A stretch of DNA of 64,000 nt from an uncultured Muribaculaceae bacterium (GCA_910577355.1 CAJTMY010000008.1:1-64000); one strand, 5' to 3'; positions 36,579-46,592 are shown, counted from the stretch's first letter. Notes: generated by a model not told the origin, from the letters alone. Made by a program: numbers and translations.

Positions 36579-36676
36579 ACAGATATGCGTGTTACGTGAT
36601 TTAGAAATGCAAATTTACGAATTTAAACCCACATTCTTCATCTACCTATGGATTATTTTTTCTAAAATATATCGTA

Positions 36677-36730
36677 TGCATCAAAAACAGGACATCCAGC
36701 CAATCCACCGGATGTCCTGTTTTTGATGCA
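36677..36730. terminator. 21-bp perfect hairpin, bidirectional terminator
   Basis: TGCATCAAAAACAGGACATC (from 36677) pairs exactly with 36710-36730; loop 12 nt (36698-36709). The A/T runs give U tracts in both directions. It is 8 bp after the META-domain stop codon. Confidence 0.85.
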
Positions 36731-36738
36731 TGGTGCAA

Positions 36739-37704
36739 TCATTCGGCCTTGGGGGCGCGGACAAGGGTCATAAGGATGCGGCCGTCAGAGCCGAGCAGCA
36801 TCACCTTGTCCTGTCCGTCGCTGAGAGCCGTAGCTGTCTCCTCAAGTGCCACAAGGATGGCTGTCTGCTGTTTTTCTATCGGCGCCGGGCAGCCCATGCG
36901 GGTGGTGATCATATTAGAGAAGTCCACGGCATTAGACTGCCTGTGGTCGAGATAGATATTGCCGTTCACGATGTTGCAGCCGGTATCGCCGTGGAGCTTC
37001 AGTTCCCCGAGATCGAAGAAAAGATCGGCCGGAGCCTCGAGCTTGCCCAGACCGGCTACCGACTCCACGTTCCACTGTCCGTTGAGAAATTCAAGGTTGC
37101 CGCGGCGCATACGCATCAGAGGTTTGCCCTGAGTGCCTATGAACTCGGCAAAACTTTCCTGTCCCACCGAGCTTATACGGATCTTTACAGGCACATTTTC
37201 GGTGATTATGGAGTTGATCTGATTCTCGAACGCCACATCGGGGCACATGCGCAGTGTCGACAATATGCCGTGGAATGTCACATTGTCGCCTCCATCCACC
37301 GAGTACGAGCCATTGAGTGTATTACAGCCGTTGTTGGCGAAGAACTGCGCCGTCGACGGCTGGAAAATTATGTACGGCATATCCTCGTCGCGATCGATAG
37401 CGGTGGCACCCACCTGTATTATCGTCCACTCGCCGCCGAGGCTGCGCGCCACACCGGTCTGCATGGTCATTTTTGAGGCTTCGGTAGCAGGTAGCGACTG
37501 CTTCGGTGCATCGGGATTCACGGCCTCGGCTGCCTGACTTACAGGTTTCTTGTTCACGGCGGTATTGGTGTTTTCAACTTTGGTTGCCTGCGCGCCGGAG
37601 GCCACATTGCCTGCCGATTTTTTGGCCGACGGATTGAGCACCGAGCACGAGGTTGTGGCAGCTGCAGCTGCCACGAGCATTATGATTGCTGATGTTTTCT
37701 TCAT
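36739..37704 (-). CDS. Lipoprotein with two META domains
   Basis: The 321-aa protein starts MKKTSAIIMLVAAAAATTSC, a lipoprotein signal. After a low-complexity linker it has two tandem META (HslJ-like) domains: the first at about 105-205 (LGGEWTIIQVGATAI ... FFANNGCNTLNGSYSV ... STLRMCPD), the second at about 220-320 (LNGQWNVESVAGLGK ... GDTGCNIVNGNIYL ... TTRMGCP). META domains are linked with envelope stress and motility factors; their exact role is unsettled. It is monocistronic, between the rpsO terminator and its own. Confidence 0.88.
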   Translation of the reverse strand: MKKTSAIIMLVAAAAATTSCSVLNPSAKKSAGNVASGAQATKVENTNTAVNKKPVSQAAEAVNPDAPKQSLPATEASKMTMQTGVARSLGGEWTIIQVGATAIDRDEDMPYIIFQPSTAQFFANNGCNTLNGSYSVDGGDNVTFHGILSTLRMCPDVAFENQINSIITENVPVKIRISSVGQESFAEFIGTQGKPLMRMRRGNLEFLNGQWNVESVAGLGKLEAPADLFFDLGELKLHGDTGCNIVNGNIYLDHRQSNAVDFSNMITTRMGCPAPIEKQQTAILVALEETATALSDGQDKVMLLGSDGRILMTLVRAPKAE

Positions 37705-37779
37705 TATCTATGATATTTCAATGACTACTTATTAGACAATCGATATATGTCAAAAGTTTAATTGAATGCAGAAACAACA

Positions 37780-37806
37780 GCGGCTCCAACCATATGTCGG
37801 AGCCGC
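37780..37806 (-). terminator. Terminator of rpsO
   Basis: GCGGCTCC (37780-37787) and GGAGCCGC (37799-37806) form a perfect 8-bp stem with an 11-nt loop, 30 bp past the rpsO stop codon. On the minus strand it is followed by TGTTGTTTC. Confidence 0.7.
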
Positions 37807-37836
37807 GTGTCTGTAATCTTTAAGCGGGCGCGGGGC

Positions 37837-38112
37837 TTACTTGCGGATACCGAGCTCTTTTTGTGCGATAATGGCGCGGTAGCGGTTGATGTCTTTCTTG
37901 ACCAGATAGTCGAGCAGACGGCGGCGCTTGCCTACCAGCATCTTAAGAGCGCGCTCAGTTGTATGATCTTTGTGATTTGACTTCAGGTGCTGAGTCAAAT
38001 GAGCTATACGGACCGAGAATAATGCAATCTGTGCTTCAGGCGAGCCAGTGTCAGTCTTGCCCTTACCGTATTTCTCGAAGATCTGTTCTTTTTCTTCAGA
38101 GCTTAAGTGCAT
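37837..38112 (-). CDS. rpsO: 30S ribosomal protein S15
   Basis: The 91-aa protein matches S15 along its length, with KGKTDTGSPEAQIALFSVRI, HLTQHLKSNHKDHTTERALK, LVGKRRRLLDYLVKKD and RYRAII. It binds 16S rRNA in the platform of the small subunit. It stands alone with a perfect promoter and a terminator. Confidence 0.97.
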   Translation of the reverse strand: MHLSSEEKEQIFEKYGKGKTDTGSPEAQIALFSVRIAHLTQHLKSNHKDHTTERALKMLVGKRRRLLDYLVKKDINRYRAIIAQKELGIRK

Positions 38113-38155
38113 GCTTCAGATGATTAAAAAAGTTAATAATATTTGAATTCGGCTG

Positions 38156-38186
38156 CAAAGGTAAGCATTTTTTTCGGCCTCGCAAA
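38156..38186 (-). promoter_or_regulatory. Promoter of rpsO
   Basis: On the minus strand TTTG (38186-38183) and TACCTTTG (38163-38156) are 19 bp apart, both perfect. This leaves a leader of about 40 nt, long enough for S15 autoregulation, although no pseudoknot was modelled. Confidence 0.8.
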
Positions 38187-38206
38187 GCTATATCGCTCTT
38201 TTTTTG

Positions 38207-38214
38207 TAATTTTG
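38207..38214 (+). promoter_or_regulatory. -7 box of the RhlE-like helicase gene
   Basis: TAATTTTG matches TAnnTTTG and lies 22 bp before the ATG at 38237. No clear -33 element was found. It is divergent from, and partly overlaps the region of, the rpsO promoter. Confidence 0.5.
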
Positions 38215-38236
38215 TAGCCGATTAACCGTATTGAAC

Positions 38237-39568
<1,332 letters not shown>

Positions 39569-39599
39569 CCGCCCCATCCGGTCGCATGACCCACGCCCA

Positions 39600-39850
39600 C
39601 CGCAAAGAGAGGCGCCGTAGGCGCCGGGCCAATAGTAGACAGGGGTAAGGGCGCCGTAGGTGTCCGCAGCCCCTGGATCAATGGGGCCAAAAGGGAATTG
39701 AGCTGCGTAGCTGCGACCCACCGTAAGCAAGAGTCGCAGCTACGCAGCTCAACTGATTGATATCGCTTCGATCACCACAGCTGCACACCCCTACGGCGCG
39801 CTTGCTGTGGCCTACTATTCGCCCGGCACCTACGGTGCCTCTCTTTGCGG
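39600..39850. repeat. Palindromic repeat element, copy A
   Basis: Outer arms at 39600-39638 and 39812-39850 pair with a few mismatches (CGCAAAGAGAGGCGCCGTAG at the left). Inside is a perfect 20-bp stem (TTGAGCTGCGTAGCTGCGAC at 39698-39717, complement at 39733-39752) with a 15-nt loop. Other copies lie at 48984-49214 and within 51527-52227. There is no coding content; it lies between the helicase gene and a truncated adaptor gene. The rest of the gap (39569-39599, 39851-39884) shows nothing else. Confidence 0.85.
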
Positions 39851-39884
39851 AGTGCGGGTACGCCGATTTACCGACAACCGCGCC

Positions 39885-40034
39885 CTATCGTCCGAAAATC
39901 ACATATGCCACCACGAGCAGCGCCACAATGACGGCATTGACTATCCACCCGGCGCGGATCACACCATGCGGGATGCCGCCGAGCAGACGCTTCACTTTCT
40001 CCGAATGGATGTTATTCTTATCGTTCTTGTTCAT
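39885..40034 (-). CDS. 49-aa membrane protein, probable stump of a HlyD-type export adaptor
   Basis: This short frame starts MNKNDKNNIHSEKVKRLLGG, goes on IPHGVIRAGW and one membrane helix (WIVNAVIVALLVVAYVIF), and ends FGR at a TAG (39887-39885). The pattern S-E-x-V-x-x-x-L-G-x-x-P, then a helix, is that of the N-terminus of Bacteroidetes HlyD-family adaptors, which would continue for about 380 residues. Its ATG overlaps the exporter stop codon by 4 bp (ATGA), so it is translated with it. Either a truncated adaptor remains or it is a genuine small accessory protein. Confidence 0.65.
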   Translation of the reverse strand: MNKNDKNNIHSEKVKRLLGGIPHGVIRAGWIVNAVIVALLVVAYVIFGR

Positions 40035-42208
40035 GATCCCAACTCGAGCTGATTTTTGACAAGCGTATAATATGCGCCGCGCCGGCGGGTAAGCTCGTCG
40101 TGCGTACCCTGCTCCACTATGCGGCCGCCGTCCATCACCACAATGTTGTCGGCATCCCTCACCGTAGACAGACGGTGTGCCACCACCACTACCGTACGCC
40201 CGCGATAGAAGCTGCCGAGATTCTCCACAATCAGCCGCTCGTTCTTGGCGTCGAGTGCGTTGGTAGCCTCGTCAAGGAAGATGAATTCGGGATTCTTATA
40301 TACCGCCCGCGCTATCAACAGGCGTTGCTTCTGCCCCTGACTCAGCCCTATGCCGCTGCTGCCCACTATGGTGGAATACCCGAGCGGCAAGCTGTCGACA
40401 AATCCGTCGATGCACGCCATCCGTGCCGCGCGCTTCACCCGCTCCATATCCGGCTCGCCGTCGGCCACGGCGATGTTGCGGGCTATCGACTCGGAGAATA
40501 TGAAGCCGTCCTGCATCACCACGCCGCAGCGGTCGCGCCACCATCGCAGGCTGTAATCGCCTATCGGGCGGCCGCCTATGCGTATGCAACCCTTTTCGGG
40601 CGGATAGTAGCCCAGCATGAGCTTTATCAGGGTGGTCTTACCGCAGCCCGATGCCCCCACTATCGCGGTGGTCTTGCCCTCGGGGATGTGCAGCGACACC
40701 CCGTCGATTGTCTTGTCGAGGGCATGGCGGTCGTAGCGGAAGTCTATGCCGTCGAGCACTATCTCCTTAGCTCCGGCGAAATCCGTAAGAGCCTTCTCAG
40801 ACTTTTCTTCCTCCTCGCGGCGGCGAATGTCGTTGATGCGCTCAAGCGACAGCTTCACATCCTGTATCGCGAACACAAACGACATCATCTGCGATATCGG
40901 CGAGTTGAGTTGCCCCACTATGAACTGCACCGCCAGCATCGCGCCGAGCGTCATCTGGCCGTTAATGACAGCCGTGGCAGCGAACACCGTTATCAGCACA
41001 TTCTTTATCTCGTTGATAAACAGGCTGCCCGCCTCCTGATTCTGCTGCATCTTCTGATTCTCGAGCTGCACGTCGAAGAGGTCGGCCTGCACATCCTCCC
41101 ACTCGTGGCGGCGGCGTGTCTCGCAGCCCTGCAGCTTTATCTCCTGTATGCCGGTGATTAGTTGCAGCGTCTTGTCCTGATTGCGGGCATGCTGCTCGAA
41201 GAAGCGGTAGTCGATCACCTTGCGCCGGGCCATGAACGACGCTATCCACACCCCGTAGGCCACACTGCCCGCAAGGAATATGACGAATATCATGTAGTTG
41301 TACACCAGCAGCACCACACCCCATATGACGAAGCTCAGCACGGTGAAGATCACGTTGAGGGTCTGGTCGGTGAGGAACGACTGCACGCGCGAGTGGTCGG
41401 AGATGCGCTGCAGCAGGTCGCCCTGCATCTTCGTGTCGAAGAATCCCATCGGCAGCTTCATCAGCTTTATGAAGAAGTCGCTTATCAGCGATATGTTCAC
41501 CCTCATGGAGATGTGCAGCAGCAGGCGGCGGCGTATGAAGTCGGTGGCCGTACGCCCCGCCAGTACCAATATCTCGCCGAGCAGCACAAGCCATATGAAG
41601 GGAATGTCCTTGTCGTGTATGCCACGGTCGACTATGCTCTGCGTGAGGAACGGCAGCAACAGCTGCAGCACACAGCCTATCGCCAGGCCGGCCACTATCT
41701 GATAGAAGCACTTGCGGTACTCGGCAAGATACGACATCACGAGCCTGAACGAGCGCAGCGGCGGCTGCTCGTGCAGCGCCTTGCCGAAATCATCGTCGGG
41801 CGCGAAAAACATCGCCACGCCCTCGCCCTGCGGGCACCACAGGCGCCTGAACTCCTCCTCGCCGAGCCGCATCATGCCGGCAGCCGGGTCGGCTATGTGA
41901 TAAGGCCTGCGCCCCTCCGATATGCGCCACAGCACCACGAAGTGCTTGTCGTTCCAGTGCAGGATGGACGGCATGGGACACTCCCGCAGCTGCTCGGGCG
42001 AGAGGCGCGCCGCCTCGTGTTGCAGGCCGATGCGCGAGGCCGCATCGCCGATGCCCTTCATCGACACCCCCTCGCGGGTGGGCGTGCATAGAGCCTCGAG
42101 CTGATCCACGGCATACCGCTTGCCGAAACAGCCGCATACCATCGCCAGCGATGCCACACCGCACTGCATGGCATCGCGCTGCTTCACAAACCGAGGCTTC
42201 TGTGGCAT
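40031..42208 (-). CDS. C39 peptidase-containing ABC exporter
   Basis: The 725-aa protein has an N-terminal C39 protease domain (about 1-140: Cys16 in KQRDAMQCGVASLAMVCG; His in ILHWNDKHFVVLW; Asp in HIADPAAG), six membrane helices (about 160-460) and an ATPase (GASGCGKTTLIKLM, GLSQGQKQRLLIARA, FLDEATNALD). Such proteins cut after GG and export the peptide. Both precursors in this cluster have a GG leader. It starts 20 bp after precursor 1 and is followed by the adaptor stump, not a full HlyD. Confidence 0.93.
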   Translation of the reverse strand: MPQKPRFVKQRDAMQCGVASLAMVCGCFGKRYAVDQLEALCTPTREGVSMKGIGDAASRIGLQHEAARLSPEQLRECPMPSILHWNDKHFVVLWRISEGRRPYHIADPAAGMMRLGEEEFRRLWCPQGEGVAMFFAPDDDFGKALHEQPPLRSFRLVMSYLAEYRKCFYQIVAGLAIGCVLQLLLPFLTQSIVDRGIHDKDIPFIWLVLLGEILVLAGRTATDFIRRRLLLHISMRVNISLISDFFIKLMKLPMGFFDTKMQGDLLQRISDHSRVQSFLTDQTLNVIFTVLSFVIWGVVLLVYNYMIFVIFLAGSVAYGVWIASFMARRKVIDYRFFEQHARNQDKTLQLITGIQEIKLQGCETRRRHEWEDVQADLFDVQLENQKMQQNQEAGSLFINEIKNVLITVFAATAVINGQMTLGAMLAVQFIVGQLNSPISQMMSFVFAIQDVKLSLERINDIRRREEEEKSEKALTDFAGAKEIVLDGIDFRYDRHALDKTIDGVSLHIPEGKTTAIVGASGCGKTTLIKLMLGYYPPEKGCIRIGGRPIGDYSLRWWRDRCGVVMQDGFIFSESIARNIAVADGEPDMERVKRAARMACIDGFVDSLPLGYSTIVGSSGIGLSQGQKQRLLIARAVYKNPEFIFLDEATNALDAKNERLIVENLGSFYRGRTVVVVAHRLSTVRDADNIVVMDGGRIVEQGTHDELTRRRGAYYTLVKNQLELGS

Positions 42209-42227
42209 AGGGATTCAGGTTGTTCTA

Positions 42228-42515
42228 TTACTCAAATTTACCGGAGCATGAACCGAAATTTGGTGAACATCCATCATATCCGCATACGAATTCATATGCT
42301 TTCCCTGTGCAGTCGTTTACAGAGCATTGCGCTCTATTTCTCTCGCAGTTATTGATTATGCAATTCCCATCGTTATCAATACATTTATTTTGAGTACATT
42401 CACCCCTGTCAGAAACACAATGATCAGCATTTAGAGTCCCGCCTTTTACAAGACTGAGAACGGAGGCGGAGAGGATATTGTCCTCTCGGATCGCCGTAAG
42501 TGTTAGCTTTTTCAT
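42228..42515 (-). CDS. RiPP precursor 1, GG leader and Cys-repeat core
   Basis: This 95-aa peptide starts at ATG 42515. The leader (residues 1-26) reads MKKLTLTAIREDNILSASVL then SLVKGG, almost the same as that of precursor 2. The core (69 aa) has ten Cys spaced 7,5,7,5,7,5,9,5,7 residues apart, so C-x6-C-x4 units, with Asn or Asp usually two residues before each second Cys (for example CTQNKC, CIINNC, CSVNDC). It fits the TIGR04149-like GG-Bacteroidales precursor group. The radical SAM enzyme nearby is the probable modifier and the C39 exporter the probable protease. Confidence 0.85.
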   Translation of the reverse strand: MKKLTLTAIREDNILSASVLSLVKGGTLNADHCVSDRGECTQNKCIDNDGNCIINNCERNRAQCSVNDCTGKAYEFVCGYDGCSPNFGSCSGKFE

Positions 42516-42558
42516 AAGCAAGATTGGTTTTGATGATTAGTAATATCGTTGTTTTTAT

Positions 42559-42581
42559 GGGACTACGTAATTTAACGTCCC
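42559..42581 (-). promoter_or_regulatory. Leader hairpin before precursor 1
   Basis: GGGAC (42559-42563) pairs with GTCCC (42577-42581). A hairpin of different sequence but similar place and loop (TTAA...GTAG) precedes precursor 2. No U tract follows on the minus strand, so it is not an ordinary terminator. Confidence 0.4.
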
Positions 42582-42607
42582 AAACTATTGATATAGTTAC
42601 GCTGAAC

Positions 42608-44704
42608 CTATCTTACGCCGGTAATGGTTTCGGATTCATTGAGTCCTTCTTCGATCATGTCCATTTTTTTGCCGTAACTGAAGCTGAATCGGGCCGATAC
42701 CGAGACATAACTGCGTGAACTTGCATCGCGTGTGAAAGTATAACTGTGATGATGCGGAGAAAATTCGATCGATCTCATATCATGGTATTTGGTGAATGGG
42801 TCTGTCTGAACATTAAAATACCAGTTGCGGTACGTGAACGACACACCAATCCATCCTTGCCATAAACGACTCTTGCTATAACCGTTATCGCGGGGACTTC
42901 TGAATGCCGGAGCAGATATATTGGCACTAAATTTCAGTCCCGAGATAGGCATATAATTGGCAAAGATCCACCCTGAGACCGAGCCAAAATGATATTGTGT
43001 GCTTCCGCTACGATTGTAATATTCATTAAACAGGGCGAAGCTCAATGACAGTTTTCTATTCAAAAGACCTGCCGTTCCGATTATGTTGAATCTATAAGTA
43101 TTCAAATCACCGCTATTAGCATATGTGCTGAGGACATAGCCATCGTTATATCGGTAATCGGCAGTTATCAGATTACCCTTACGTTCCCATTCTAACTGAG
43201 CCGAAATATTAAATTTGGAGCTTGGATAAATTGAATAATTTGCCGATATTTCAGATATTACCGAAGGTGTGATGTCTGGATTGCCGGACACTTCAAGCAA
43301 TTCATCAGTCTTACGTGTAGCCGGATTTAGAAACATTACAGATAGCATATCCTGATATATTCTGCCAGTTAACGATGTGCTCGACTTATCAGAAGTACGC
43401 CATTGTAAATTTAAAGCATAATTGTAATCATAACGGTAATTGGTCTTGTTATCATCAGCATTGTAATATAGCAGTCCATTGCGAGTCAATAGAGTAAACC
43501 GGAATTTATCGGTTATGGCACGACCGTAATTCAGATTGACATTATTCTTGCCAAGCGTAGTCGCCGTTTTAGTCATGGTTGAACCGGTATAATCGGCGAT
43601 GGCACGTGTAAATTCATTCGACAGGTCGACATAGAACTGATTATTATTTACATCTCGATAATATGCAAAACCCAAATTAGGTTTCAAGATCCTTTCCTTG
43701 ACTTCTGTATCCAACTTATCCGTAAAATCAGAATTATAGCCAAATCGGTTGTTATTAAAACCTCCGCTGACCCCTCCGAAAATTATAAAATTTTTTGTAT
43801 TTTCTTTATTTCTAAATGACAGATTCATATAAAGACCGGGCGCTGTCGACATACCGTCACTGATATTTACCGTAGGCGATTTATCGTCGTTTTGCACATA
43901 ATCGACCATTCCCTCGCTGCGGCTTTTCGGTCCATCTGTATGACTCCCTGTAAGCGTAACTATGAGTCTATTACATTGTTCCTCGCCAAAGCGCAAAGTT
44001 GATTTTATCTGTCCGTCAAACTTTAAATATTTATTCTCTAAACTCATGGAATGACTATCACGTTCAATCTCTATCGAAGTGCCATTCTCTACAAAATTAT
44101 ATATGGTGCGCGTATCGGTGGTGCTCCATGGTTTATCAATCGCAAACATATAACCATTGAATTGTAAAATCCAGTTTTTGCGCTGAAACTTGCTGAATAC
44201 AGACCCTCTGGTTAATCCGCCACGAAACTTTTCGGAAGCGGACAATATGGTGTACCCGCCATAATCATATTCTTTTGCCACTATATTTACAACCGATGCA
44301 CTACCTGCATATTTAGGATCAGAAGGATGTTGAAGTATCTGCACACTTATAATCAGCGAAGTAGGAAGATTATCGACATCTTGCTTCGAGGCTGGCTCCA
44401 TATTGATATAATATGAGACGGGATTATTGTTCACATCCTTGAACGACTCATCCTTGGGATTGTATATCAACGTAGGAGGCTGCATTACCTCGAGGAGATT
44501 CCAACCCGAGAACGACGCATCCTTCTCAAGTTTGGTAGGACGGATATTGATGCCGTCCTTAATCTGCTCCACCCGGCGACCCTCCACTACTACCTCTTTC
44601 AGCTCGTTCACATCCTGTGCCGTGCTGTCGGCAGGCTCGGCCACTGCGGTTGCCGCACATAATGATACGGCAATGGCTATCGTGTATTTGTATATAGTAT
44701 TCAT
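42608..44704 (-). CDS. Outer-membrane beta-barrel protein 1 (TonB-dependent receptor-like) of the RiPP cluster
   Basis: From ATG 44704 the product has 698 aa. It has a signal peptide (ending VAEPADS), a plug-like region (NELKEVVVEGRRVEQIKDGI, about 28-130) and then a large barrel of alternating strands; the end is RFSFSYGKKMDMIEEGL and then TGVR. The plug and barrel resemble the outer membrane beta-barrel (OMP_b-brl_3) family, without a carboxypeptidase-like N-terminal domain. Two paralogues lie at 46593 and 49303. It starts 10 bp after the maturase gene, so it is probably co-transcribed. It may take up, or be the target or exit of, the peptide; none is proven. Confidence 0.85.
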   Translation of the reverse strand: MNTIYKYTIAIAVSLCAATAVAEPADSTAQDVNELKEVVVEGRRVEQIKDGINIRPTKLEKDASFSGWNLLEVMQPPTLIYNPKDESFKDVNNNPVSYYINMEPASKQDVDNLPTSLIISVQILQHPSDPKYAGSASVVNIVAKEYDYGGYTILSASEKFRGGLTRGSVFSKFQRKNWILQFNGYMFAIDKPWSTTDTRTIYNFVENGTSIEIERDSHSMSLENKYLKFDGQIKSTLRFGEEQCNRLIVTLTGSHTDGPKSRSEGMVDYVQNDDKSPTVNISDGMSTAPGLYMNLSFRNKENTKNFIIFGGVSGGFNNNRFGYNSDFTDKLDTEVKERILKPNLGFAYYRDVNNNQFYVDLSNEFTRAIADYTGSTMTKTATTLGKNNVNLNYGRAITDKFRFTLLTRNGLLYYNADDNKTNYRYDYNYALNLQWRTSDKSSTSLTGRIYQDMLSVMFLNPATRKTDELLEVSGNPDITPSVISEISANYSIYPSSKFNISAQLEWERKGNLITADYRYNDGYVLSTYANSGDLNTYRFNIIGTAGLLNRKLSLSFALFNEYYNRSGSTQYHFGSVSGWIFANYMPISGLKFSANISAPAFRSPRDNGYSKSRLWQGWIGVSFTYRNWYFNVQTDPFTKYHDMRSIEFSPHHHSYTFTRDASSRSYVSVSARFSFSYGKKMDMIEEGLNESETITGVR

Positions 44705-44714
44705 AATCGGAAAT

Positions 44715-46016
44715 TTAATGCTTGGTTGACAGATAGAAATTGTATAGCAGATCGGCGAGCGCCTCGGCATTATTGTCGTTGTAGATGGTACACAGGTCGT
44801 AGCCGGCGTTTAGTTCCATATTCTGAAGCCGACGCTTGGCGCAGCCGCCGTCGCATATGGGCAGAAGCCCGCACTTGCGGCACTTTGTATCGTCGTAGCA
44901 ATGGCCGTGATTGACAAAGCGAGCGAACAGTCCGGGATTCGACAGCCTCGCATCGGCGATATTGCCAACCTCCTTGGCCGGGATGCCCACATGCTCCCAG
45001 CAGCGGTAAAGCTCGCCGCGCGGGCCTATAACATGACTGCTCATTGACGTGGCGCAGCAGCCCTTGCTCGTAGGCATCGGAAAATCGATGCGCGATATGC
45101 CCTTGGCGCGCATCTTGCCGGCAAAGGCCACATGGTCTTTGGTGGTGAAGAACGTCTCCGACTCGCAGCCCCGGTTGGCTATCAGTATGCCGGGATAGAT
45201 GTTTATTTTCTTGTCCTTGAACTCGCGGGTCAGTATCTCGTGTATCTCGAAATATTCGTCGGAATTGCTGTTGTCGACGTTGATGCGGAATGATATGCCC
45301 GTATCGGGGCAGGCTTCGGCAAACCGCCGGGCATTGGTCAGTATGATGTCAAACGAGCCGCTGCCGTCGGGATACACCCGCTTGGTATCGTGCGTGGGCT
45401 TGTTGCCGTCGAACGTTATCTGCATGCTGTCGAGCGGAAAGCGGGTGAACAGCCTGATGGCCTCGTTGTCGAGCCGGGTGGCGTTGGTGATTATGGAATG
45501 ACTTGTGAGCTTTATATCTTCAAGTTGCGACACTTTTTCAAGAATCCGCTCTAACTTGTCGACACACAGCAGAGGTTCGCCGCCAAACCATGTGATCGAC
45601 AGATACCGGGCGAATTCATGACTCTTGATAAACTCTATAAGTGTATCTATCGTATCATCGCTCATCGAGCCGCCGGGCTTCGACTCCTCGAAGCAGTAGG
45701 GGCAGCGCAGATTGCATGTTATCGTAGGCGCGATGGTAAGGCCGAGCCGCGTAGTAGCCATCGCCGATGTGAGATAGAGCATCTTCTGCTCCTCGAGATA
45801 TGCATCGTCGCTGTCGGAGTCGACAATGATGCCACGGCTGCGCAGCAGCTCGCAGAACTCCCGCTCCTCAGCATCCATCAAGGCCTCGTCCCTGTCGCCG
45901 AGCGACCGTACAAAGCCGTATGCATCGTCGCTCAGCTCGTAGAAGTTGTTAGACCGCGACACATATATAAATTTCTTTCCTTCCTTTTCAAACGGAATGG
46001 CGTATCTTGATAACAT
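44715..46016 (-). CDS. Radical SAM/SPASM peptide maturase
   Basis: From ATG 46016 the protein has 433 aa. An N-terminal region of about 95 residues (MLSRYAIPFEKEGKKFIYVS) may bind the leader. The radical SAM motif is TCNLRCPYCFEE (Cys101, 105, 108). The C-terminal SPASM region holds CCATSMSSHVIGPRGELYRCW and later CRKCGLLPICDGGC, enough Cys to bind two extra iron-sulfur clusters. Family members form thioether or C-C crosslinks in RiPPs; the type of crosslink here is not known. It lies between the two precursor genes, 93 bp after precursor 2. Confidence 0.9.
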   Translation of the reverse strand: MLSRYAIPFEKEGKKFIYVSRSNNFYELSDDAYGFVRSLGDRDEALMDAEEREFCELLRSRGIIVDSDSDDAYLEEQKMLYLTSAMATTRLGLTIAPTITCNLRCPYCFEESKPGGSMSDDTIDTLIEFIKSHEFARYLSITWFGGEPLLCVDKLERILEKVSQLEDIKLTSHSIITNATRLDNEAIRLFTRFPLDSMQITFDGNKPTHDTKRVYPDGSGSFDIILTNARRFAEACPDTGISFRINVDNSNSDEYFEIHEILTREFKDKKINIYPGILIANRGCESETFFTTKDHVAFAGKMRAKGISRIDFPMPTSKGCCATSMSSHVIGPRGELYRCWEHVGIPAKEVGNIADARLSNPGLFARFVNHGHCYDDTKCRKCGLLPICDGGCAKRRLQNMELNAGYDLCTIYNDNNAEALADLLYNFYLSTKH

Positions 46017-46109
46017 GACAACAACGTTTTGGAGACAAGATGTTGGAAACATTCTGATTGTAAGCTTTCCAACATCTTGTCGGATTAGAGGATTTAGCTA
46101 CGTTTATGA

Positions 46110-46372
46110 TTAGTTGTCTGGACGCGGCGTAATTGGCATGGTTTTATTTGTGCACCCATTGTTTTCACAGCTAACAACGTTTCCAGTACACGTATTGATA
46201 TCACAACTTGCTGTGTTGTTTGAACAGCTATTTTTCCGGCATGATCCACTGTCAACGTTGCATGCATCAGTTGTACAACCTTTAGCATTGATTGCACCGC
46301 CTTTTACAAGGCTGAGAACTGAGGCGGAGAGGATATTGTCCTCTCGAATCGCCGTTAGAATTAGTTTTTGCA
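46110..46372 (-). CDS. RiPP precursor 2, GG leader and Cys-repeat core
   Basis: This 87-aa peptide starts at ATG 46372. The leader (MQKLILTAIREDNILSASVL, then SLVKGG, 1-26) differs from that of precursor 1 in two residues. The 61-aa core has eight Cys with exact spacing 5,7,5,7,5,7,5, i.e. four C-x4-C-x6 units of 12 residues (CTTDAC, CRKNSC, CDINTC, CENNGC), followed by an uncharged-to-Pro-rich tail. It should be modified by the downstream maturase and cut after GG by the C39 exporter. Confidence 0.86.
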
Positions 46373-46415
46373 TAGGCAAATTGGTTTTGAGGGTTAGTAA
46401 TGTGATTATTTAGTA

Positions 46416-46433
46416 CGAGACTACTTAATCTCG
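46416..46433 (-). promoter_or_regulatory. Leader hairpin before precursor 2
   Basis: CGAGA (46416-46420) pairs with TCTCG (46429-46433). It stands at almost the same distance from the ATG (44 bp) as the precursor 1 hairpin. Confidence 0.4.
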
Positions 46434-46455
46434 CCTTGTCGACTCTTAACAAATG

Positions 46456-46486
46456 CAAATTAAATCAAAATATTTTACATTTGCAA
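46456..46486 (-). promoter_or_regulatory. Promoter of the precursor 2-maturase operon
   Basis: On the minus strand TTG (46486-46484) and TTAATTTG (46463-46456) are 20 bp apart; the -7 box differs from TAnnTTTG at one position. Upstream sequence (CTTGCAAATGTAAAATATT) is nearly identical to that of the promoters at 48746 and 51453. The rest of 46380-46592 holds an ACACAGATTACACGGATT repeat (46531-46548). Confidence 0.65.
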
Positions 46487-46592
46487 GTGAAATTGAAGTT
46501 TTTTTGAAAAAGTGTTTTTACAGCAAACCCACACAGATTACACGGATTTCCACAGATTCTTTTATTTTTGCGCCGTGGATCAAATCGGCGGG

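Noticed and set aside
42559..42581. Hairpin as terminator of outer-membrane protein 1
   Set aside because: No T tract follows on the minus strand, and a matching hairpin before precursor 2 points to a leader feature instead.
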